Assembly: GCA_025464915.1 (NCBI GenBank)
Contig: JAODNF010000213.1
Span: forward strand, 1 to 9,353
Reading direction: 5' to 3'
Origin: Frankiales bacterium
Lineage (GTDB): Bacteria; Actinomycetota; Actinomycetes; Mycobacteriales; SCTD01
Length of the DNA: 9,353 nucleotides
Part shown: one piece after another, positions 1-6,674 of the stretch
Position numbering within the stretch: position 1 is the stretch's first letter
How the letters are laid out: the number at the start of each line of letters is the position of its first letter
The notes under the pieces: generated by a model
What the model was told of the DNA's origin: nothing
The model's database searches: none
The model's input: the letters and a program-made list of their open reading frames with translations, nothing else
Position numbers and translations under genes: made by a program

Positions 1-22
1 CGCGGAGGCGCACACTCAGGGC

Positions 23-1330
23 ATGCAGCGACGGCAGCGCTCTCGGACGGCAGCCGCGCGCTGGTCGCAGCTCACGGCGGCCGCCGCCCTGACCGGGTTC
101 GTGCTCGCGGTGTACGCCGTGATCGTCCTCGGTGGCGGCGCCCTCATCGGGAGCACCACCTCGGCCAGCCTCCCGCTCTCGGTGCTGGCCACCGCGGTGG
201 TGGCACTGGCCTTCGAACCGGTCCGACGGCGGTCGCAGACAGGGGCGGCGCGGCTGTTCCGGCGCAGCGGCTTCTCGCCGTACGAGGTCTTGAGTCACTT
301 CAGCGACACGGTGACCGGCGGGTACGGGACGGAGGAGCCGCCCGAGCGGATGGCGAGGCTGCTGCTGGAGGGCACGGACGCGGAGTGGGCGCAGGTCTGG
401 CTGATGGTGCAGGGGCAGCTGGTGCAGGCGGGGTCCTGGCCGCCGGGCACTCCCGACGGTGCCGCGCCCGTCCCCCACGCAGGTGCCCGGGACGGCAGCG
501 CCCAGGGCCGGCGGGCACTGACCGTGCGCTACGGCGGGCAGGTCTACGGGGTCTTCCGGCTGCAGGAGCGGCCCGGGGTGCCGCTCTCGTCGGTCGAGGA
601 GCGGTTGTTCACCGGCCTCGCGGCTCAGGCCGGGCTGGTGCTCCGACTGGCCGGGCTGCGTGCCGACCTCGCCGCCCGGCACGACGACCTGGCCCGCCGC
701 ACCTCGGAGCTTCGGTCCTCGCGCGAGCGCCTGATCGCCGCGCAGGACGACGAGCGCCGGCGGCTGGAGCGCGACATCCACGACGGGGCGCAGCAGCACC
801 TCGTGGCCCTCGCGGTGAACCTGCGGCTCGTCGAAGTGGTGCTCGGGAAGGACCCGGAGCGGGCCCGCGGCCTGCTGGCAGCGCAGGCGGACGCCACGCG
901 TGCGGCCATCGAGACGCTGTCCCGGCTGGCACGAGGCATGTACCCGTCCCACCTGTCCGACGAGGGCCTGGCCGCGGCGCTGCGTGCCGGCGTCGCGGCC
1001 GCACCCGTGCCAGTGTCGATCACGGGAGACTTCGGCGCGCGTTGGCCGGAGCACGTCGAGGCGGCCTTGTACTTCTTCGCGATGGAGGCCGTGCAGAACG
1101 CCGCGAAGCACGCCTCCGCGTCGAGCGTCCGCGTCGAGGTCTCGGACGGTCAGGTCACCGTGACCGACGACGGTGCCGGCTTCGTCGTCGACGAAACGCG
1201 CGGCTCCGGCCTGGCGAACATGCGAGACCGTCTCGATGCGGTCGGCGGCTCGATCCACCTCGACTCCGTGGTCGGGCGCGGCACCACGGTCACCGCGACG
1301 GTGCCGGCACTGGCGGGGGCGGCAACATGA
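23..1330 (+). CDS. Sensor histidine kinase with two TM helices, GAF-like domain and intact HisKA_3/HATPase core (5' end uncertain)
   Basis: Two-component kinase of the NarL-partner type: it should autophosphorylate on His and pass the phosphate to a receiver Asp. Seen in the 435-aa product: TM helices at about residues 17-42 and 50-66; a GAF-like region about 85-215; a helical segment leading into a HisKA_3 H-box (ERRRLERDIHDGAQQ) with the phospho-acceptor at His253; an N-box with Asn359 followed by AAKHA; a G1 box at Asp382-Gly386 (DDGAG); and a G2 box GSGL at 394-397. All catalytic boxes look intact. Relatives, including both larger kinases in this window, have about eight more TM helices before the equivalent helix pair, so this is a short form or is cut by the window. 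The frame stays open to base 2. A GGAGG at 4-8 precedes the ATG, but with a long 14-base spacing, so the start is unproven. Its stop overlaps the next start (ATGA), implying one operon with translational coupling. Confidence 0.85.
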   Translation: MQRRQRSRTAAARWSQLTAAAALTGFVLAVYAVIVLGGGALIGSTTSASLPLSVLATAVVALAFEPVRRRSQTGAARLFRRSGFSPYEVLSHFSDTVTGGYGTEEPPERMARLLLEGTDAEWAQVWLMVQGQLVQAGSWPPGTPDGAAPVPHAGARDGSAQGRRALTVRYGGQVYGVFRLQERPGVPLSSVEERLFTGLAAQAGLVLRLAGLRADLAARHDDLARRTSELRSSRERLIAAQDDERRRLERDIHDGAQQHLVALAVNLRLVEVVLGKDPERARGLLAAQADATRAAIETLSRLARGMYPSHLSDEGLAAALRAGVAAAPVPVSITGDFGARWPEHVEAALYFFAMEAVQNAAKHASASSVRVEVSDGQVTVTDDGAGFVVDETRGSGLANMRDRLDAVGGSIHLDSVVGRGTTVTATVPALAGAAT

Positions 1331-3327
1331 CGCGCGTCCGGATCGCCTGGGCCCTGGTGGTCCTCAGCGCCCTGTGCGCGACTGCCGACACGGTGCTCAC
1401 CGCGGCGCACGGCTCGCTACTGTCGCGGGACACCTGGTTCGAGCACGGCTGGCCGATGATCAGCCTCGCGACGCTCGGCCTGTCGCTGATGGGTGCGCTC
1501 GTCGTTTCGCGCTATCCCCGGCAACCGCTCGGCTGGTTGCTCCTCGTGGCCGGTGTCTCGTCGGTCTCCATCTCGGCCGAGGCCTACGAGCGCTGGGCCT
1601 TCGAGAAGGGCGGCCACGGGCCGCCGGTCCTGGGACACGTCGCCGGCTGGCTCTCCGCCTTGGCCGGGGCACCCCTCGCCATGACCTGTGTGATCGTCAT
1701 CTTTCTCATCGCGCCGGACGGCCGGCTGCTCTCACCCGCCTGGCGTTGGGTCGTGAGGAGCGCGGTCGGGGGCTACGCCCTCTACGCCGGCTCCGTGCTG
1801 TCGGTGTCGCCGCTGACGTTCGACGTGGACGCGAAGGACCCCGGACCCGTCCTCGTAGCGGTGACGGCCGTCGGCATCACGCTGATGATCCTCAGCCTGC
1901 TGGCGTCCGCGGTGGGCATCGCGGTGCGGCTGCACCGCTCCCAAGGAGAGGTACGGCGCCAGCTGCTGTGGATCGCGGTCTCGGCCGCTCTCCTAGCCGG
2001 CTCGTTCGCCTGGTTCCTCTTCGTGCAGCGTCTCGACAGCCAGCAGCAGAGCGACGTCTCGGAGGCCTTCCTCTACGCGGCGTACCTGTCGGTGCCGCTG
2101 TGCACCGCCGTCGCGGTGCTGCGGCACCGGCTCGTCGACATCGACGTCATCGTCAACCGGGCGCTGGTCCTGTTCCTCGCGACCGGGTTCGCAGCCGGCG
2201 CGTACGTTCTCGTCGTGGTGTCCCTCGGCTCCGCCGTCGGCGGGCAGGTCGAGTTCCTGCCGTCCCTGCTCGCGACGGCCCTGGTGGCGCTGGCCTTCCA
2301 GCCGCTGCGCCAGCGGGTGGTGCGCCTGGCGGACCGGCTCGCCTTCGGTGCTGCCGCTGAGCCGTACCTCGCGCTGGCCGACTTCAGCCGCCGCCTCGGG
2401 GAGAGCCCCGATCCGACACAGCTGCTACCTGCTGTCGCGGAGGCTGCGGCGTCCGCCGTCGGTGCTCGTCGGGTCGCCGTGGAGCTCGCGCTGCCGTTCG
2501 GAGCGATGCAGGCAGAGACGCGACCGTCCAAGAACGGGGCGCCCGCCCTCGAGATCCCGCTCGAGGACGAGGGGGAGGTGGTCGGCACGCTGACGGTGGA
2601 GATGCCGCCCGGCAGGGGGCTGCGGACCCGGGACACCGCCCTGCTGCACGACCTGGCCGCTCAGGCGTCCATCGCCTTCCGCAACGCCAGGCTGTCCGCG
2701 GAGTTGTCCCACCAGGTCGAGAAGCTCGACCAGCAGGCGCAGGCGCTGGAGGAGTCGCGGCGGCGCCTCATCAGCGCCGGGGACGCGGAGCGACGCAGGC
2801 TGGAGCGCGCCATCAGCCGCGAGGTGGCGCCCCACCTCGTGCAGGTGCCGGGCGACCTGGAGCAACTGGCCCACCACGACCTGCTGACCGCCGAGCTGGT
2901 GCGGCCCTACCTGGCCTCGGCCGAGCACGCGCTGGAGGCGCTGCGCGAGATCACCCGCGGCGTCTACCCGGCGCAGCTCGGCAGGGTCGGTCTCGAACCT
3001 GCGCTTCGCTCCCTGCTGGCGCGGACACCGCAGGCGCACCTGCACGTCGAGGGCGGCGGCCGGGTCGACGACCGGATCGAGGCGGCGGCCTACTTCTGCG
3101 TGGCCGAAGCCGTGCGGAACCTGGACGGGCAGCTCGAGGTGACACTGCGGCAGGACACCGAGGGGCTCGGGATCCGGATGGTGGCGCAGACCAGCGGCGG
3201 CCTCTCGGTCGCGCACATGCGGGACCGGGTCGAGGCGCTGGACGGCAGCGTGCTCGTCAGCAGCGCCGGTGCGGAGGCGACGATCGAGGTGCGGCTACCG
3301 CTGGCGGCGGTTCTCGTCACCCGGTAG
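1327..3327 (+). CDS. Multi-TM/GAF sensor pseudo-histidine kinase lacking phospho-acceptor His and ATP-site boxes
   Basis: A 666-aa membrane protein built like a histidine kinase but probably unable to act as one. About ten hydrophobic segments fill residues 1-335, including the IAPDGRLLSP and RHRLVDIDVIVNRA signatures of this sensor class. A GAF-like region follows (about 345-465), then a coiled coil, a DHp-like helix pair (466-575) and a HATPase remnant (580-660). Where the neighbouring kinase reads LERDIHDGAQQ this protein reads LERAISREVAP, so Ser497 replaces the acceptor His and Arg498 the next Asp. The N-box keeps Asn598 but the following KHA segment is missing, and no DxGxG box is recognisable. 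Only an AHMRDR stretch near the G2 position survives. The frame is open well upstream, but the ATG at 1327 is chosen because it overlaps the preceding TGA (ATGA) and begins directly at the first TM helix. Likely role (inferred): ligand-sensing partner of the upstream active kinase, perhaps as a heterodimer. It could instead be early gene decay, though no stop or frameshift is present. Confidence 0.88.
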   Translation: MTRVRIAWALVVLSALCATADTVLTAAHGSLLSRDTWFEHGWPMISLATLGLSLMGALVVSRYPRQPLGWLLLVAGVSSVSISAEAYERWAFEKGGHGPPVLGHVAGWLSALAGAPLAMTCVIVIFLIAPDGRLLSPAWRWVVRSAVGGYALYAGSVLSVSPLTFDVDAKDPGPVLVAVTAVGITLMILSLLASAVGIAVRLHRSQGEVRRQLLWIAVSAALLAGSFAWFLFVQRLDSQQQSDVSEAFLYAAYLSVPLCTAVAVLRHRLVDIDVIVNRALVLFLATGFAAGAYVLVVVSLGSAVGGQVEFLPSLLATALVALAFQPLRQRVVRLADRLAFGAAAEPYLALADFSRRLGESPDPTQLLPAVAEAAASAVGARRVAVELALPFGAMQAETRPSKNGAPALEIPLEDEGEVVGTLTVEMPPGRGLRTRDTALLHDLAAQASIAFRNARLSAELSHQVEKLDQQAQALEESRRRLISAGDAERRRLERAISREVAPHLVQVPGDLEQLAHHDLLTAELVRPYLASAEHALEALREITRGVYPAQLGRVGLEPALRSLLARTPQAHLHVEGGGRVDDRIEAAAYFCVAEAVRNLDGQLEVTLRQDTEGLGIRMVAQTSGGLSVAHMRDRVEALDGSVLVSSAGAEATIEVRLPLAAVLVTR

Positions 3328-3676
3328 CGGCACGCCACTCGTCCAGCAGTCGCTCCGGACCGAAGTCGCTCTTGGTGACGTAGGCGGCGGCGCCGCAGCC
3401 CACGAAGGAGTCGTCGGCATCGTAGGTCGAGAGCAGCAGGACGACCGGTGCGTTCGGCAACGAGCGCACGCGCCGGCTTGCCTCCAGCCCGTCGATGCCG
3501 GGCAGGTTCAGGTCCATGAGCACCAGGTCGGGTCGAAGCGCCGCGCACACATCGACGGACTCCTCACCGGAGGCTGCCTCCCCGATCACCTCGAAGCCGT
3601 CGGCAGCGTCCACGACGGCGGCCATCGCGGCACGGAACGGCGCCTGGTCGTCCACCACCAGGACCCGTACCCTCAC
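3317..3676 (-). CDS. Stand-alone receiver-domain response regulator (no output domain)
   Basis: A 119-aa single CheY-like receiver. Seen: acidic pocket Asp9-Asp10, phosphorylation site Asp55 in VLMDLNLPG, Ser83 in LLLST, and Lys102 in AYVTK. All canonical positions are present, so it should accept phosphate. The protein ends right after the last receiver helix (LLDEWRAATG) and no LuxR-type HTH follows in any frame, so it cannot bind DNA by itself. It may act by protein contact, as a phosphate sink or as a relay. The stretch from Ser83 to Lys102 is three residues shorter than the matching stretch in the other regulator of this window, which alters the helix 4 region used for partner binding. 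GTG at 3676 is preferred over the TTG at 3679 because AGGGAGG lies 6 bases before the GTG but only 3 before the TTG. The 3' end overlaps the convergent pseudokinase gene by 11 bp. Natural phosphodonor candidates are the kinase pair next door (inference). Confidence 0.85.
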   Translation of the reverse strand: MRVRVLVVDDQAPFRAAMAAVVDAADGFEVIGEAASGEESVDVCAALRPDLVLMDLNLPGIDGLEASRRVRSLPNAPVVLLLSTYDADDSFVGCGAAAYVTKSDFGPERLLDEWRAATG

Positions 3677-3682
3677 CAACCG

Positions 3683-3689
3683 CCTCCCT
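3683..3689 (-). promoter_or_regulatory. Ribosome binding site of the receiver gene
   Basis: On the minus strand this reads AGGGAGG, a strong Shine-Dalgarno match. It sits 6 bases before a GTG (3676) and 3 bases before a TTG (3679), which decides the start in favour of GTG. Confidence 0.7.
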
Positions 3690-3953
3690 CTTCACCTCTC
3701 ATGGTGGTGGCCCATCGGCACGGTGAACAGGGGGTGGGCCGCCGTCAAGAGGTGCGGCTGGCCACCGGAAGCTTCACAGCCAAGCCGCACCCGCGGCACG
3801 ATCACCACACCCAACGTGTCCGGGGAACCTGGTCAGGCTCCAAGCCTTGTCCGAGCACACACCGGCTTCACACGGTCCCGAGTGATGTCGAAGATGACCC
3901 TCCCCTGATCGTCAGGGACGAGAATGCGTCCCGGGGTCGCTCTGTAGGTCCGG

Positions 3954-3971
3954 CCGGCTCACGAGAGCCGG
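3954..3971 (-). terminator. Hairpin terminator directly after the response regulator gene
   Basis: A perfect 7-bp stem, CCGGCTC/GAGCCGG, with a 4-base loop starts two bases past the regulator's TGA (3973-3975). No T-tract follows on the minus strand. U-less hairpins are usual at actinobacterial gene ends, so termination is likely but not proven. Confidence 0.6.
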
Positions 3972-3972
3972 G

Positions 3973-4614
3973 TCACGCGCCGAGACCGGCGGCGCGGGCT
4001 CGGGCGATGGCCTCGTCCCGATCGACCGCGTTCAACTTGCTCAGGATGGTCGAGACCGTGTTCCGGACCGTCTTGGGCGACACGGTCAGGCGGCTGGCGA
4101 TCCCTGCGTTGCCCACCCCAGAGGCGAGCAGGCTCAGCACTTGCTGCTCTCGACCGGTCAGCTCCGGGAACGGAATGGGGACCGCAGCGCTGCGTCCAGC
4201 GACAGTGTCGAGCAGCCGCCTCGCGACTCCGGCACCGAAGACGGCTTCGCCACGTGCAACGGCGGCGATGGCGGCCGTGATCTCGCTCTCCCCGACTCCC
4301 TTCAGCAGGTAGCCCGAGGCGCCTGCCCGTACGGCGGCGAACACGGACTCGTCGTCGTCGGACATGGTGAGCACGAGTACGGCGACGTCGGGGAGTAGGG
4401 CGCGGATGCGCCTGGTCGCCTCGACTCCGGAGATGCCGTCCATCTGCAGGTCCATCAACACCACGTCGGGCCGGCAGTCCTGCGCAAGGGCGATGGCCTG
4501 CGCGCCGTTGTCGGCTTCGCCGACGAGCTCGGCGCCGGCTACGGCGGCGACCGCCCCTCGCAGCCCGCTGCGAAAGACCGGGTGGTCATCCACGATCAGG
4601 ACCCGCAGCGTCAC
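3973..4614 (-). CDS. NarL/FixJ-family response regulator (receiver + LuxR-type HTH)
   Basis: DNA-binding output of the two-component operon, 213 aa, normal length for the family. Receiver (about 2-120): Asp9-Asp10 pocket, phospho-acceptor Asp55 (VLMDLQMDG), Thr83 and Lys105 (GYLLK). LuxR-type HTH (about 150-212): LTGREQQVL, NAGIASRL, and the recognition helix SPKTVRNTVS, then KLNAVDRDEA. Lys181, Arg184 and Asn185 fall where DosR of Mycobacterium tuberculosis has its DNA-contacting Lys-Lys-Asn (known for DosR; alignment from memory). The GTG at 4614 is chosen because it forms a GTGA overlap with the kinase stop, has GGAG 8 bases upstream and gives the standard N-terminus (TLRVLIVDD). An ATG at 4641 would add nine residues without a good ribosome site. 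It is the last gene of its operon, followed by a hairpin. Its partner is almost surely the upstream kinase. Possible target sites are the GGGAC palindromes at 7204-7241 (inference). Confidence 0.93.
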   Translation of the reverse strand: MTLRVLIVDDHPVFRSGLRGAVAAVAGAELVGEADNGAQAIALAQDCRPDVVLMDLQMDGISGVEATRRIRALLPDVAVLVLTMSDDDESVFAAVRAGASGYLLKGVGESEITAAIAAVARGEAVFGAGVARRLLDTVAGRSAAVPIPFPELTGREQQVLSLLASGVGNAGIASRLTVSPKTVRNTVSTILSKLNAVDRDEAIARARAAGLGA

Positions 4615-6641
4615 AGCGGAAGCTCCGCGTGCACGTGACATCCGCTGGCCGTCTGACCGATCGTCAGCATGCCACCCAGCTCGGCGGCGCGTTCGCGCAT
4701 CGAGGTGAGCCCGACACCGGCGGCCGCTTCCGCGTCGATGCCATGGCCGTCATCGCTGATGTCGACCAGGAGGCGGTTGCTTACGCAGCAAACGGTGACG
4801 TCGGCGGTGAAGGCGTCGGCGTGACGGACCACGTTCGTCAGTGCCTCGGTCACGATGCGGTAGGCCGCGACCTCGACGGCCGCCGTCAGCGTCGGCAGCT
4901 CGGCGGGGACGGTCACGGTCACCGCGACGGCGTCGGACAGCACGTCGCCGTACTGCCGTAGCGCCTCGACGAGGCCGAGCTGGTCGAGCACGGGCGGCCG
5001 CAGTCCGTGCACAAGACGTCGTACGTCCTTGACTGCCTCAGTGACCTCGTCACGGATGGTGGTTGCCAGTGCGTGTGCCTGCTCGTTGTCGAAGGTGAGC
5101 CGGCGGAGCGCGTCCAGCTGCAGCGTGATGCCCCCGAGGACCGGGCCGAGGTGGTCGTGCAGGTCACGACGGACCCGGCGGCGATCCTCCTCGAGGGACT
5201 GCACAAGGCGCTGCCTGGACTGCTGTGCGTCCTCCGCCAGCATGACTGCAGCTGCGGCGATGCCGGCGTGGTCGGCGACGTCGGCCAGCAGCTGGTCATC
5301 CAGGGAAGAGAACTGCTCACCGGGCGACCGGGCGGCCAAGAGCAGCTGCCCGACCGGCTGCCCGTGGTGCTGCAACGCGAGCACACGAGCCACCGGCTGC
5401 GGGGCGCCGAACGTCGCCGCCACGCCCTCGCGGCCCTCCAACGTGATAGCTGCGTAGGGAAGCCGCAGGGCCTGGGCGACGGCAGTGGCGACGGTCGGAA
5501 GCACTTCTCCCGGCGAGCTGGTCCGTGCCAGCCGAGCGTCCAGGTCCCGGAGAACTCCGTAAGGGTCGCCGCGGCGGCCGTACAGCAGCCGGTCCACCTT
5601 CGTCTGCACGAACTCCCGGAGGGGGCTGAGCGCGACCGCCGTCACGGCTGTGATCAGCACCGAGAGGGTGAGGCCGTCATCGGCTGGTATCGCGCTTCCG
5701 AGACCGACGACGCCCCCAGCGTAAAGGGCGAGCACCGCCATCGAGACCGCCACGTAGGTCAGCGTCCGCCGCAGGACCAGCTCGATATCGAAGAGCTGCG
5801 TGCGTAGCACCGCCAGCCCGGTGGCGACGGGCAGCGCCGAGATACCGACGGCCGCCAGGGCTGCGCCGACGGTCGCGGGCAGGGAGATGTCGAGCAGCGC
5901 CAGCAGCCCGTAGACGCTGACCAAGGCGATCAGGACGACGGCACCGAGTGCGAGGTGCGCCAAGGCCCGCCGCTCAGCCGATCCGGCCCGCCGCCATCGC
6001 ACGACCAGCGTCGCGGTGCAGGCGACGGTGAGAAGCAGGACGCCGACTCCGCCGACACCCACCAGGGCGTCGGGAAGCGCGGGGAGGCTGGTCAGTCCAA
6101 TCGGGTTGTCGACGGGCGCGGCATCGAGCCGGCCCGGCGTCAGAGCCACACCCAGGAGCAGGACGGCGGCACTCGCGACGGACAGGGTCAGCAGGTGCCG
6201 TCGCCGATCCCGGGGGCAGGTGCCGTCTGGGTAGAGCAACGGCAGGAGCGTTCCCATGGCTGCCAACGGCGGCAGGTAGAGCACGCTCCCGACCCATGCC
6301 GTCGCCGCGGTCAGGCCCGCACCGGCACCTTCGTGAAGAAGCAGCTGCGCCAGCTCGGAGACCAGGCCCGCAGCCTGCACGACACAGCCGATCCCGAGCA
6401 GCAGACGCCCGACCCGGTGCCCTGGCACCTGGCGAAGGATGAGCGCGCCGACGGCGACGTAGGCCAGCCACGCGCCGAACCAGACCGAGTCGGTGAGCGA
6501 GTAGTCGTACGTCCCAGGCACCCAGCGCACGGCGACCAGCAGCGTCGCCGCATAGGCGGCTGCTGCGCCGGCCGCCAGACTGGCCGGTCCGAGGCCGACT
6601 GCCAGAGGCGGACGGGCCGTCCGCACGCCGATCGCCGTCAT
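4611..6641 (-). CDS. Multi-TM/GAF sensor histidine kinase (HisKA_3 + HATPase), complete
   Basis: Membrane sensor kinase of 676 aa. Seen: about ten hydrophobic segments across residues 20-345, with a YPDG motif after the fourth and RTQLFDIELVLRRTL before the last helix pair; a GAF-like region (about 365-470); a helical linker; an H-box EEDRRRVRRDLHDHLGP with acceptor His495; an N-box TEALTNVVRHA with Asn603; G1 box DDGHG at 630-634; and G2 GVGL at 642-645. All boxes are intact, so it should be an active kinase, unlike the pseudokinase on the other strand. Its order of parts matches that protein, making it a useful reference for what was lost there. The ATG at 6641 is preceded only by a weak G-run (GGGGG, 4 bases away). 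The stop forms a GTGA overlap with the response regulator start, and the small membrane protein gene lies 33 bases upstream, so all three are probably co-transcribed. The signal sensed cannot be told from sequence. Confidence 0.93.
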   Translation of the reverse strand: MTAIGVRTARPPLAVGLGPASLAAGAAAAYAATLLVAVRWVPGTYDYSLTDSVWFGAWLAYVAVGALILRQVPGHRVGRLLLGIGCVVQAAGLVSELAQLLLHEGAGAGLTAATAWVGSVLYLPPLAAMGTLLPLLYPDGTCPRDRRRHLLTLSVASAAVLLLGVALTPGRLDAAPVDNPIGLTSLPALPDALVGVGGVGVLLLTVACTATLVVRWRRAGSAERRALAHLALGAVVLIALVSVYGLLALLDISLPATVGAALAAVGISALPVATGLAVLRTQLFDIELVLRRTLTYVAVSMAVLALYAGGVVGLGSAIPADDGLTLSVLITAVTAVALSPLREFVQTKVDRLLYGRRGDPYGVLRDLDARLARTSSPGEVLPTVATAVAQALRLPYAAITLEGREGVAATFGAPQPVARVLALQHHGQPVGQLLLAARSPGEQFSSLDDQLLADVADHAGIAAAAVMLAEDAQQSRQRLVQSLEEDRRRVRRDLHDHLGPVLGGITLQLDALRRLTFDNEQAHALATTIRDEVTEAVKDVRRLVHGLRPPVLDQLGLVEALRQYGDVLSDAVAVTVTVPAELPTLTAAVEVAAYRIVTEALTNVVRHADAFTADVTVCCVSNRLLVDISDDGHGIDAEAAAGVGLTSMRERAAELGGMLTIGQTASGCHVHAELPL
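4616..4628 (-). promoter_or_regulatory. Small hairpin over the ribosome site at the kinase/regulator junction
   Basis: GCGGA/TCCGC form a 5-bp stem with a 3-base loop on the minus strand, and the regulator's Shine-Dalgarno GGAG (4626-4623) sits in the first arm. It lies inside the last kinase codons, so a ribosome finishing the kinase would open it. That would make regulator translation depend on kinase translation (inference from position; the stem is short). Confidence 0.35.
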
Positions 6642-6674
6642 GGTCGCCCCCGGTGCCCGCAGCTCGAGCGGAGC

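Larger units (their letters stand above)
3677..3972. other. Intergenic region between receiver gene and response regulator gene
   Basis: These 296 bases hold no gene I can support; the open frames here lack ribosome sites and family signatures. On the minus strand TTGACG (3748-3743) followed after 17 bases by CACCGT (3725-3720) is a weak promoter candidate for the receiver gene: the -35 is good and the -10 poor. Near the other end are three inverted repeats. CCCTGA/TCAGGG lies at 3903-3917 with a 3-base loop. GGGACG/CGTCCC lies at 3915-3932 with a 6-base loop and shares bases 3915-3917 with the first, so the two cannot form together. The terminator hairpin of the response regulator gene lies at 3954-3971. 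Confidence 0.5.

Noticed and set aside
385..1326. Upstream extension of the pseudokinase reading frame across the first kinase gene
   Set aside because: The translation is Arg/Ala/Gly-rich with no family match, while the overlapping frame encodes a clear kinase; the ATGA overlap gives the start at 1327.
3269..4312. 347-codon plus-strand open frame spanning the receiver, the gap and the response regulator
   Set aside because: It crosses a probable terminator and two genes in antisense; low-complexity composition, no ribosome site and no recognisable domain.
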